In this document: positions 1 to 7,671 of the stretch, one piece after another | Layout: each line of letters opens with the position of its first letter | Position numbering within the stretch: the stretch's first letter is position 1 | Assembly (NCBI RefSeq): GCF_900770955.1 | Contig: NZ_CAAGLX010000024.1 | Coordinates: 1-64,000 of the forward strand | Length of the DNA: 64,000 nt | Direction of reading: 5' to 3' | Origin: an uncultured Phascolarctobacterium sp. | GTDB lineage: Bacteria; Bacillota; Negativicutes; Acidaminococcales; Acidaminococcaceae | Made by a program: the position numbers and the translations under genes | Notes under the pieces: generated by a model | Told to the model about the DNA's origin: nothing | Database searches by the model: none | The model's input: only the letters and a program-made list of their open reading frames with translations

Positions 1-1379
1 GTGGCAACTTTACAGTAAAAGGCGGTAATGGTGATGACAAAGGTGCTTTCACTAATAAAGTTGGCAACACTACTTTGAAGACTAACACTACTGGCGCTAA
101 TATGAGCTTTGAAAAAGGCAACGTAACATCTAACGTTTCCGTTGGCGATAACAACGCTAACGTATCAGCAGGCGCAGGCTCTATCGACGTAACGAACGAA
201 AGTATTACAAGCAAGGTTGGCGAGGGTGCAAGCAGCACGATTAAAGCTGACAAGATTACAGATAAGGTTGGCGGCACGACCGTAGAAACCAAAGACGGCT
301 CTTTCTACGTAGAAGGTAATACTGGCAATGGTATGGAAATGAATACCAATACTGGTAAAACAACTTTCACGGGCGCAGCTGGCGAAAAGGGCGGAACGCA
401 GACCATTATCAATGGTGGCAATATTACAACCGATACGCTGAATGTTGAGCGCATTAACCTTGGTGGCGAGATAGTTGACAAAACTGGTGCAACTGTTGGC
501 GGTAACCTGTCCATGGACGCTCAGGGCAACTTCTCCGCAGCAGGCGGTAAGTTTAAGGTCAATGGTGCAGATGGCGCAATGACTAATACCGTTGGCAAGA
601 CCAGCTTTGCAACTAGCGACGACGGAGTAAACAGCTCTGTTACTAAAGATGATGAGCATAAATCCGAATTCAACCAAGGCTTGACCAGCATCGGCGGCGT
701 AATAACGAATGGCGAAATTAAGGTAGCACAAAAATTAGACGGTGAAACTGGCAAGCTTACCAGCGAAGTTAAAGATGCAAACGGAAGCAGCAAGCTGGAG
801 CAAAGCGGCACTGGCCTGACCTATACGGACAGCGCTAAGCCTGACAATGCAACACGCATCAACAGCAGCGATGTTTCCATCGGTTCCGCGAAAAACGAAA
901 AAGAACGCATCAACCTGTCCGACCTTGGTCAGATTGATGACCTCGACTCCGAGCTCACTGCGCGTGGCGAGTACAACCAGACTGCAGTTGGTGGCATCAA
1001 TGCTGAAGCTGCAATTCGCCGTGAAGAGGTTGCTCGTCTTGATAACCGCATTAACGATGTAAGCACCCGCGTTGATAAGGTTGGCGCTATGGCAGCAGCT
1101 ATCGCTTCTCTGAAGAGCATTGGCTACAATCCGCAGGCTCCGAGCCAGTTCAGCATCGGCCTTGGCCAATACAAGGGCCAAACTGGCGTGGCAATAGGCT
1201 TCTTCCACTATCCGAACAAGAACTTCATGATTAACGTCAACCTGTCCACTGCTGGCGGCGAAACCATGGGCGGTATCGGTGCAACCTGGTGCTTCGGCTA
1301 CAAATCCCCGCAAAAGCTGTTAGAAGAGCAACGCGAAGCTCAGGCTAAGAAAGAGCTGGCAGCAGCCGAAAAAAAATAG
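1..1379 (+). CDS. Trimeric autotransporter adhesin (YadA-like), C-terminal part; 5' end outside the window
   Basis: The reading frame is open from base 3, so the gene starts upstream. Most of it is a Gly/Thr/Asn/Val-rich repetitive passenger typical of trimeric adhesin stalks, with repeated short blocks of the GNxT or GGxIT kind. Near the end come a heptad-rich helix (about 1010-1110) and a YadA-type membrane anchor: a hydrophobic Ala-rich helix (VGAMAAAIASLKS) and then amphipathic strands with Gly-rich turns (about 1140-1300). Three such anchors form a 12-strand outer-membrane barrel that displays the passenger. YadA anchors normally end at the last strand, but here about 30 charged residues (KLLEEQREAQAKKEL...) follow it and would lie in the periplasm. 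The stop is TAG at 1377 and coding-like sequence continues in frame after it. The family is clear from the anchor; the ligand cannot be inferred. Confidence 0.85.
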   Translation, partial: GNFTVKGGNGDDKGAFTNKVGNTTLKTNTTGANMSFEKGNVTSNVSVGDNNANVSAGAGSIDVTNESITSKVGEGASSTIKADKITDKVGGTTVETKDGSFYVEGNTGNGMEMNTNTGKTTFTGAAGEKGGTQTIINGGNITTDTLNVERINLGGEIVDKTGATVGGNLSMDAQGNFSAAGGKFKVNGADGAMTNTVGKTSFATSDDGVNSSVTKDDEHKSEFNQGLTSIGGVITNGEIKVAQKLDGETGKLTSEVKDANGSSKLEQSGTGLTYTDSAKPDNATRINSSDVSIGSAKNEKERINLSDLGQIDDLDSELTARGEYNQTAVGGINAEAAIRREEVARLDNRINDVSTRVDKVGAMAAAIASLKSIGYNPQAPSQFSIGLGQYKGQTGVAIGFFHYPNKNFMINVNLSTAGGETMGGIGATWCFGYKSPQKLLEEQREAQAKKELAAAEKK

Positions 1380-1514
1380 GCAGCAGTCAAACTTGCCAAA
1401 GAGGCGTAGGAGCGTGCTGAATATGCAGCCAAACTGGCGCGTCAGGCACAGGTGAATGCAGATAATGCTAAGGCAGCAGCTGATGCAACCCAGGCTAAGC
1501 ATTTTGGCGAATAA
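1380..1514 (+). pseudogene. In-frame Ala/Lys-rich tail behind two amber codons of the adhesin gene
   Basis: Downstream of the TAG at 1377-1379 the same frame reads AAVKLAKEA, meets a second TAG (1407-1409), and then reads ERAEYAAKLARQ... up to HFGE and a TAA at 1512-1514. The composition (Ala, Lys, Glu, Gln, Asp; no Pro) continues the coiled-coil tail that precedes the first stop. Single base changes from GAG, AAG or CAG would give both TAGs. The simplest reading is a tail that decayed by two nonsense mutations. Amber readthrough is the alternative, since both stops are TAG and the true end is TAA. Confidence 0.55.
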
Positions 1515-1608
1515 GCTGGCAGCAGGTGCAGTCATAGCAGGATAACAACTGGCTTTTCCTATAATTCATCATACTCCGCCAAGCAATGCTCCTAATCGTT
1601 GCCTGGCA

Positions 1609-1646
1609 GTTCATAAGGTTGGCTTCATCATACTGACCTTATGAAC
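1609..1646. repeat. 11-bp perfect inverted repeat
   Basis: GTTCATAAGGT (1609-1619) pairs perfectly with ACCTTATGAAC (1636-1646) across a 16-nt loop and is followed by an A-run. It lies between the adhesin tail and a longer terminator-like hairpin. It could be part of the adhesin 3' untranslated region; no function is evident. Confidence 0.5.
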
Positions 1647-1690
1647 AAAAAAGGCTGGGGTTTGAGCGTTTGCTCAAATTCCAGCCTTAA
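1644..1690 (-). terminator. 17-bp stem hairpin, terminator-like for leftward transcription
   Basis: Bases 1651-1667 pair with 1672-1688 over 17 positions (two G-T pairs) with a 4-nt loop. On the minus strand the stem is followed by TTTTTT (complement of 1645-1650), a good intrinsic terminator for leftward transcripts. On the plus strand no T-run follows. The right arm is homologous to the last codons of hsdS (9006-9027). Confidence 0.55.
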
Positions 1691-1693
1691 AAC

Positions 1694-1965
1694 TTGCCAA
1701 GCTATATAAGCTGTGGCATATTAGATATAGAAAAGGCAACCGCCTAAGCAGTTCGTGCCAATCCAATCGGCTAAGCCTCTTGGGGCACTATTGCATGGCG
1801 CGCATATACCAATCAGCATCGTCCTACGGACTTGCTTCTTGGATGCGCCAGCAACAAGGTGGGTTGCCAAGGAAAAAAGTGTTAGAAAACCACTTCTTAA
1901 CCTGGAATGTATAGGAGTGGTTTTCTTATGTCCGGGTTATTTACAATATTGCTTATAAAGAGCTT
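1694..1965 (+). ncRNA. Degenerate copy of a type I antitoxin RNA element (copy A)
   Basis: TTGCCA (1694-1699), a 17-bp spacer and CATATT (1717-1722) form a promoter in sequence homologous to the antitoxin-RNA promoter at 9031-9059. Downstream come GGCAACCGCC, a diverged or inserted stretch, CAAGGTGGGTTGCC (about 1855-1868), and an AAACCACT...AGTGGTTTTCTTATGTCCG hairpin. The same block order is seen at 7505-7600 and 9074-9165. No toxin frame survives on the minus strand here, so this looks like an orphan or decayed antitoxin RNA. Confidence 0.45.
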
Positions 1966-1977
1966 CGTTAAAAAATT

Positions 1978-2016
1978 AAGACCTTGGCGTCAGTGAAAAC
2001 TGACATCAAGGTCTTT
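1978..2016. terminator. Bidirectional intrinsic terminator
   Basis: AAGACCTTG and CAAGGTCTT form a stem strengthened by GTCAG/CTGAC, with a T-run on the plus side and an A-run before it, so it can stop transcription both ways. It lies 4 bp beyond the stop of the leftward gene at 2020-2502. A related hairpin with similar upstream flank (GCTTATAAAGAGCTTC) is found at 9387-9428. Confidence 0.8.
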
Positions 2017-2019
2017 TTG

Positions 2020-2502
2020 TTACGCTTTGCGTTTGAGCATATCGGCAATACGCTTTTTATTTTCCAGCGCTGTCAACGCTCTTTCGTACATCAGCATTTG
2101 CAGCTTGCTTGTGACAGGCTGCAGTTTGGGCGAGCCTTCGATAGTGTAAACAACATTATCGTCCTTGTCCGTGTACAGGCTTTTGAGCAACGCATACTGC
2201 GTGCCATCGTTATTATACAGATAAATCTGCGTCATGCTGACTGCAGCTTTCAGCTCCGGCTTGGTGGCCTGCAGCTTGGGCAACGTTTCCTTATTGTAGT
2301 GTAGCTCGGCCGGCAGCAGCAAAAAAAGCTTGTCGCCTTGGAGCAATGCTTGCAAATTATCTTTATCAAGATATAAATCGCCGGCGCTGGTGCTGGTTAT
2401 TTTTTCCATGTTAGAGTTTTTATCAGCGCCTGCGCTAGCGAAGGCTGTACAAGTACAGGCAAGTGCAACAATCAGCGTCAGTAAAAGAAGTAATTTTTTC
2501 AT
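2020..2502 (-). CDS. Secreted or periplasmic protein of unknown function, 160 aa
   Basis: The first 22 or so residues form a clear signal peptide: MKK, a Leu-rich core, then small residues ending at AFA-SAG. A cysteine lies in the core but there is no convincing lipobox. The mature part (about 137 aa) is charged, starts with a polar stretch (GADKNSNMEK) and has a region resembling repeated beta strands (QIYLYNNDGTQYALLKSLYTDK). The C-terminus is Lys-rich. I recognise no domain. It is a single leftward gene with an AGGACT ribosome site and a terminator right after its stop. It is divergent from hsdR, with no evident link to it. Confidence 0.75.
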   Translation of the reverse strand: MKKLLLLLTLIVALACTCTAFASAGADKNSNMEKITSTSAGDLYLDKDNLQALLQGDKLFLLLPAELHYNKETLPKLQATKPELKAAVSMTQIYLYNNDGTQYALLKSLYTDKDDNVVYTIEGSPKLQPVTSKLQMLMYERALTALENKKRIADMLKRKA

Positions 2503-2710
2503 CAGTAAGTCCTGCCTTTGCTTATAATAGAAGAAGCTTTTCTTATATCATACAATTTTTGGCGCGATAAGTAAAGCAGCAAATGCTCTTGCTGTGCACG
2601 TCTTCAAGATAGTGTTTTTATAAATGTGCCGGGAAAATTCTTTTGCTAAAGTATTACAGGCCTCTTGGCTTTTGGCAGCATAAACTTTGAATTTACAGTG
2701 GTATATCCTT

Positions 2711-2738
2711 TTGCGAAAACATATTCAGCAGGTAAATT
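2711..2738 (+). promoter_or_regulatory. Possible hsdR promoter
   Basis: TTGCGA (2711-2716), a 16-bp spacer and TAAATT (2733-2738) lie about 63 bp before the hsdR start in an AT-rich stretch. The match to consensus is weak and other AT-rich boxes are nearby. The rest of the 298-bp gap between 2502 and 2801 shows nothing else. Confidence 0.3.
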
Positions 2739-2800
2739 TTATTTCAAGGCGAATATAAATATATTACTATCATTTTTACAGCTCAAAGGAGGCCGTTTTT

Positions 2801-5800
2801 ATGGCATCTGGCTTCAGCTTTTTACGCACACAATTTCCCGGTCTGGAAAAAACAGGCGAGTTCGCGGAGCGCTATCTGTACAGCGATTCCAACTCCTGCC
2901 TTTTTAAGCTGGGCCTGCTGTGCGAAGATATCGTTAATAAAATGTTTGCTTTTGACAATATAGCAATGCCTTATCAGATGAAGGATACACTGGTAAACAA
3001 AATCCGCCTGCTGGAAAACGAAGAGTATATCACAGAGGATTTGGCACGCATTATGCACCGCCTGCGCCTTGGCGGCAACGAAGCGCGCCATGAGGGCAGG
3101 GATTCGCTGCAGAAAGCCAAGCTGCTGCTGCCGCAGGCGTACAGCCTTTGCGAATGGTTTATGCAGGTGTACGGCGATTATACCTATCAGCCCAAGGAAT
3201 ATCATTTGCCTGCGGAGCAGCCGGAGGCAGCTTTTGCTGAAACAGCCAAGGATAAGGCCGAGGAAACGCGCCTGCGCAAGCAGGATGACGAGAAGGCGCA
3301 GCAGGCTGTGCCTGTACCGCATAAGGAGCGCAGCAAAACAAACTTGCAGGCTGCCAGCAAGCGCCCGAAAACGGAGGCAGAAACACGTTGCCTGATTGAT
3401 GAACAGCTGCGTCAGGTCGGTTGGGAGGCAGATACCATAAGCCTGCGCTACAGCAAAGGCAGCCGTCCTGCTAAGGGACGTAATCTGGCGATTGCCGAAT
3501 GGCCTACAGACAAAGTGCCCGGCAATGAAAGCAAGGGCTACGCTGATTATGCACTCTTTATTGGCTTAGAGCTTGTGGGTATTATTGAAGCTAAAAAATG
3601 GGATGCTGATATTTCCAGTGTCATCAGTTATCAATGCAAGGATTATGCGAGAGCGGTCAGACAGTGCGACGCAGAATATTTATCAGGACAGTGGCAGGAT
3701 TACAAGGTACCCTTTGTTTTTGCTGCCAACGGCAGGCCCTACGTGCAGCAGCTGCAGACAAAATCCGGCATCTGGTTTGCGGATTTGCGCCAAAGCGGCA
3801 ATATACCGCGGGCAATGGCAGGCTGGCCTTCTCCCTTGGGTTTAAAAGAAATGCTGCAGGAGGATGCTGCTGCCGGTAATGCTGCGCTCAATGCTTTGCC
3901 TTATGATTTTTTGCAGGATGAAAACGGCCTGCATCTGCGTGATTATCAGCTGAAGGCTGTGCAGGCGGTGGACAACGCCGTGTGTGCCGGCAAACGGACG
4001 GCGCTGCTGGCGATGGCTACAGGCACCGGCAAAACGCGCACCGTTTTGGGTATGATTTACCGCTTTTTGAAAGCGAAGCGCTTTAAACGCATTTTATTCC
4101 TCGTCGACCGCAACGCCTTGGGCGTGCAGGCGCAGGATGTCTTTAAAGAGGTGAAGCTGGAAAGCCTGCAGACGCTGGACCAGATTTATAACATCAAGGA
4201 ACTTACCGATAAGCTGATTGATGCCGAAACCGCCGTGCACGTTGCTACCGTGCAGGGGATGATGAAGCGTATTATGTATGCGGAAAGCGAGGAACGCATT
4301 CCTGCCATAAGCGATTATGATTTAATCATCATCGACGAAGCGCACCGTGGTTATATTTTGGATAAGGAAATGGCGGAGGCGGAGCAGCTTTATCGTGACC
4401 AGCGCGACTACCAGAGCAAATACCGCTATGTGCTGGATTATTTTAATGCTGTAAAGATTGCGCTCACCGCAACGCCTGCGCTGCAGACGACAGAAATTTT
4501 TGGCGAGCCTGTTTATACTTATAGCTATCGTGAGGCCGTGCTGGACGGCTATCTGATTGACCATGATGCACCGCATCAGCTGACAACAAAGCTCAGTGAG
4601 CAGGGGATTCAGCTCAAAAAGGGCGCTACTGTCAAATATATCAATAAAAAGACCGGCGAGGTTAATACTGCGTATCTGGATGATGATGTTGACTTTGATG
4701 TCGACCAGTTCAACCGCAAGGTTATTGTGCCGGAATTCAATAGGGCGGTGTTGGCGGAGATTGCCAAAAATCTTTATCCCGATGCGCCGGAAACCTACGG
4801 TAAGACGCTGATTTACGCTGCTACAGATGCGCACGCTGATATGATTGTGCATATTTTGCAGGAGCTTTATGCCGAGGATAATCTGGACAGCGAGGCGATT
4901 ATGAAGATTACCGGCAGCGTGGCCAACGGTGACCAGAAAAAAATTCAGGAGAAAATCAAGCGCTTTAAAAACGAACGCTTCCCCAGTATTGTCGTTACGG
5001 TGGATTTGCTGACAACCGGTATCGACGTGCCGGAAATTACCACGCTGGTATTTATGCGTTGCGTTAAATCACGTATCCTGTTTGAGCAGATGCTGGGACG
5101 TGCAACACGCCGCTGCGATAAAATAGGCAAAGATCATTTTGAAATTTATGACCCGGTGGGCGTATACAACAGCCTGCAGCCGGTGGTGACGATGCCTGCG
5201 GTTGCCAATCCGCAGATTTCCGTGCAGGATTTGCTTAAGCAGCTTGATGAAGCGGAGGCAGCGGAGGCGATTACCGATATTGCCAAGCAGGTTGCCTTAA
5301 AGCTGCGCCGCAAGGTGAACAGGCTGGACGGGCAGACGAAGAAGGAGTTTGTGCTGACTGTGGGCAAGGATGTGGCTGCTTTTGCCGGCGAGCTGCAGAG
5401 GGCGGACGCGGCCAAGGCCAAGGAGCTTTTGCTGCAGCATAAGGAGGCGCTGGTGCAGCTGGAAGAATACCGTGCCGGCGGCAATATGGGCGGAATGATT
5501 TATGACGGTAAGGATGAGCTTACCGGCCATACGCGCGGTTACGGTGCGCACAAGACTAAGCCCGGTGATTATCTGAACGATTTTGCGGCGTATCTTAAAA
5601 ATCACGCCAACGAAATTGCTGCCCTGCATATCATCTGCACCCGTCCGAAGGATTTGACGAAGGCGCAGCTCAAGGAGCTGATGCTGACGCTGGATGCCAA
5701 CGGCTTTACGGCGCTGCAGCTCAACGATGCATATTCGGAGTATACGAATAGCACTATGGTTGCAGGTATTATCAGCCTCATCCGGCGTTATATGCTGGGA

Positions 5801-6076
5801 ACAGAGCTGGTGAGCAAAAATTCACAGCTGAGCCGTGCCTTTGACAAGCTGAACAAAATGCACAAGTTTACGCCTGCGCAGCAGAAGTGGCTGGATATTA
5901 TCCGCAGCTATATGCAGCAGCAGGATATTTTGAGCGTGGAGGCGTTTAAGGAGGACAAGCGCCTGCAGCGTTTGGGCGGTTATGCGCGGGCACAAAAAAT
6001 ATTCGCCGACGATTTGGATAATATCGTGAGCGAATTCAACGGTTATTTATATGAAGATGGAGGCAAGACTGCGTGA
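2801..6076 (+). CDS. hsdR: Type I restriction enzyme, R (endonuclease/translocase) subunit
   Basis: HsdR cuts unmethylated DNA after ATP-driven translocation in complex with HsdM and HsdS. At 1091 aa it has a normal length. Residues about 1-120 resemble the N-terminal DUF4145-type helical domain found in EcoKI-like R subunits. The nuclease core follows, with D249 and E263-x-K265 (PD-(D/E)xK). The SF2 helicase part has Walker A ATGTGKT (406-412), a DEAH box (about 512-515), an SAT-like motif (TATPA, about 567) and motif VI LGRATRR (about 765). The C-terminal third is the helical HsdR_C region. All key residues are present, so the enzyme is predicted active. The start ATG has AAAGGAGG upstream. 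The stop overlaps the GTG of hsdM by 4 bases, which indicates translational coupling. Confidence 0.95.
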   Translation: MASGFSFLRTQFPGLEKTGEFAERYLYSDSNSCLFKLGLLCEDIVNKMFAFDNIAMPYQMKDTLVNKIRLLENEEYITEDLARIMHRLRLGGNEARHEGRDSLQKAKLLLPQAYSLCEWFMQVYGDYTYQPKEYHLPAEQPEAAFAETAKDKAEETRLRKQDDEKAQQAVPVPHKERSKTNLQAASKRPKTEAETRCLIDEQLRQVGWEADTISLRYSKGSRPAKGRNLAIAEWPTDKVPGNESKGYADYALFIGLELVGIIEAKKWDADISSVISYQCKDYARAVRQCDAEYLSGQWQDYKVPFVFAANGRPYVQQLQTKSGIWFADLRQSGNIPRAMAGWPSPLGLKEMLQEDAAAGNAALNALPYDFLQDENGLHLRDYQLKAVQAVDNAVCAGKRTALLAMATGTGKTRTVLGMIYRFLKAKRFKRILFLVDRNALGVQAQDVFKEVKLESLQTLDQIYNIKELTDKLIDAETAVHVATVQGMMKRIMYAESEERIPAISDYDLIIIDEAHRGYILDKEMAEAEQLYRDQRDYQSKYRYVLDYFNAVKIALTATPALQTTEIFGEPVYTYSYREAVLDGYLIDHDAPHQLTTKLSEQGIQLKKGATVKYINKKTGEVNTAYLDDDVDFDVDQFNRKVIVPEFNRAVLAEIAKNLYPDAPETYGKTLIYAATDAHADMIVHILQELYAEDNLDSEAIMKITGSVANGDQKKIQEKIKRFKNERFPSIVVTVDLLTTGIDVPEITTLVFMRCVKSRILFEQMLGRATRRCDKIGKDHFEIYDPVGVYNSLQPVVTMPAVANPQISVQDLLKQLDEAEAAEAITDIAKQVALKLRRKVNRLDGQTKKEFVLTVGKDVAAFAGELQRADAAKAKELLLQHKEALVQLEEYRAGGNMGGMIYDGKDELTGHTRGYGAHKTKPGDYLNDFAAYLKNHANEIAALHIICTRPKDLTKAQLKELMLTLDANGFTALQLNDAYSEYTNSTMVAGIISLIRRYMLGTELVSKNSQLSRAFDKLNKMHKFTPAQQKWLDIIRSYMQQQDILSVEAFKEDKRLQRLGGYARAQKIFADDLDNIVSEFNGYLYEDGGKTA

Positions 6077-7485
6077 ATACACAGGAGATAGTAGCAAAGC
6101 TCTGGAATTTGTGTAACGTGCTGCGTGATGACGGCATTACTTATCATCAGTACGTTACGGAGCTGACTTATATTTTATTTTTGAAAATGGCCAAGGAAAC
6201 CGGCAGTGAGGAAAATATCCCGGATGGTTATCGCTGGGATGATTTGCTGGCGCGCAAGGGCCTGGAGCTGAAAGCCTTTTACAAGGATTTGCTGGATTAT
6301 CTGGGCGAGCAGTGCACGGGACGCATTCAGGAGATTTACAAGGGCGCGGCGACTAATATCGACGAGCCGAAGAATCTGGAAAAGATTATCAGGACGATTG
6401 ACGAGCTGGACTGGTTCAGCGCGAAGGAGGAGGGCCTTGGTAATCTTTACGAGGGATTGCTGGAAAAAAACGCTAACGAAAAGAAAAGCGGCGCCGGACA
6501 GTATTTTACGCCGCGCGTGCTGATTGACGTAATGACGCGTCTGGTGGCTCCCAAGGCCGGCGAACGCTGCAACGATCCTGCCTGCGGTACCTTCGGCTTT
6601 ATGATTGCGGCAAGTAATTTTGTGCGTGAGCAGACGGACGATTTCTTTGATTTGGATGAGGAAACGGCAGATTTTGAATATACGCAGGCCTTTACCGGCT
6701 GCGAGCTGGTGCATGATACGCATCGCTTGGCGCTGATGAACGCTATGCTGCATGACATCCAGAGCAAAATTATTTTGGGTGATACGCTTTCCAACGTGGG
6801 CAAGGAGATGCAGGGCTATGACGTGGTGCTGACCAATCCGCCCTTCGGTACGAAAAAAGGCGGCGAGCGTGCAACGCGCGACGACTTTACCTATCCGACG
6901 AGCAACAAGCAGCTGAACTTTCTGCAGCATATTTACCGCAGCCTGAAGGCCGACGGCAAGGCGCGTGCTGCCGTGGTGCTGCCGGACAATGTGCTTTTTG
7001 CCGACGGTGACGGCGAAAGGATTCGTGTCGACTTGATGGATAAGTGTAATCTGCACACTATTCTGCGCTTGCCGACAGGTATTTTTTACGCGCAGGGTGT
7101 CAAGACCAATGTACTTTTCTTTACGCGCGAAAAAACGGATAAGGACAGCACCAAGGCCGTGTGGTTTTATGATTTGCGCACCAATATGCCCTCCTTCGGC
7201 AAGACGAACCCGCTGAAGGCGAGCGACTTTGCCGGCTTTGAGGCGGCCTACGGCGCAGAGGACAGAAGTAAGGTAGAGGACGAGCGCTGGCAGTGCTTTA
7301 CGCGTGAGGAAATTGCGCAAAAGGGCAACAGCCTGGACCTTGGCCTGATTAAGGACGACAGCGTGCTGGATTACGAGGATTTGCCGGACCCGGCAGAAAG
7401 CGCGGCGGAGGCGGCGGAAAAGCTGGCGGAGGCCGTGGATTTGCTGCAGAGTGTGGCGCAGGAGCTGAAAAATTTGCAAAGATAA
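6073..7485 (+). CDS. hsdM: Type I restriction-modification DNA methyltransferase, M subunit
   Basis: HsdM transfers a methyl group from S-adenosylmethionine to adenine N6 at the site chosen by HsdS. The 470-aa protein has the helical HsdM_N domain (about 1-130), an SAM-binding loop DPACGTFGF starting at D168 and the catalytic NPPF at 255-258. It starts at a GTG that overlaps the hsdR stop (GTGA), so R and M are co-translated. Its C-terminus (about 430-470) is an Ala/Glu/Leu-rich helix likely to contact HsdS. The last codons also contain TTGCAA (7474-7479), which serves as the -35 box of the following antitoxin-like RNA. Confidence 0.95.
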   Translation: MNTQEIVAKLWNLCNVLRDDGITYHQYVTELTYILFLKMAKETGSEENIPDGYRWDDLLARKGLELKAFYKDLLDYLGEQCTGRIQEIYKGAATNIDEPKNLEKIIRTIDELDWFSAKEEGLGNLYEGLLEKNANEKKSGAGQYFTPRVLIDVMTRLVAPKAGERCNDPACGTFGFMIAASNFVREQTDDFFDLDEETADFEYTQAFTGCELVHDTHRLALMNAMLHDIQSKIILGDTLSNVGKEMQGYDVVLTNPPFGTKKGGERATRDDFTYPTSNKQLNFLQHIYRSLKADGKARAAVVLPDNVLFADGDGERIRVDLMDKCNLHTILRLPTGIFYAQGVKTNVLFFTREKTDKDSTKAVWFYDLRTNMPSFGKTNPLKASDFAGFEAAYGAEDRSKVEDERWQCFTREEIAQKGNSLDLGLIKDDSVLDYEDLPDPAESAAEAAEKLAEAVDLLQSVAQELKNLQR

Positions 7486-7585
7486 GGCTTTTGTGATATT
7501 CTGTTCATGACAACCGCCCACAAGGTGGGTTGCCAAGATGGTTAAGAAAAATCCGCTCCGTTCTCGTCAAAGTTTAGGGGCGGTT
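7474..7585 (+). ncRNA. Type I antitoxin-like RNA, copy B, with its promoter and terminator
   Basis: TTGCAA (7474-7479, inside the 3' end of hsdM), a 17-bp spacer and TATTCT (7497-7502) form a promoter. The transcript would begin near 7509, fold CAACCGCCCAC/GTGGGTTG, and end at a CCGCTCC/GGGGCGG hairpin (about 7554-7583) with an A-run before it and a T-run after it. It is nearly identical to the antitoxin RNA at 9031-9152, but the toxin gene it would face is truncated, so this RNA is probably an orphan. Confidence 0.55.
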
Positions 7586-7662
7586 TTTCTATGTCCGTAA
7601 CTTTTTTACTTTTTGTTCTGAAAAATGAACGTAAGTAATGCTACGATAAAAATTCCAAAGGA
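7577..7662. repeat. 86-bp exact direct repeat, left copy (flanks hsdS)
   Basis: Bases 7577-7662 are identical to 9141-9226 over 86 positions by eye, from GGGGCGGTTTTTC to CCAAAGGA. Weaker similarity extends leftward to about 7505 and 9074. The last bases of this copy, AAAGGA, together with the next G, form the Shine-Dalgarno site of hsdS, so the repeat junction supplies hsdS translation initiation. Confidence 0.85.
7606..7662 (-). pseudogene. Truncated holin-like type I toxin (C-terminal 18 codons)
   Basis: The minus strand encodes SFGIFIVALLTFIFQNKK and a stop, identical to the C-terminal 18 residues of the intact small toxin at 9170-9256. Homology ends abruptly at 7662. Beyond it there is no start codon or ribosome site for a toxin, only the hsdS leader and start. 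It is a remnant produced by the rearrangement that put hsdS here. Confidence 0.75.
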
Positions 7663-7671
7663 GAGCTTGCA

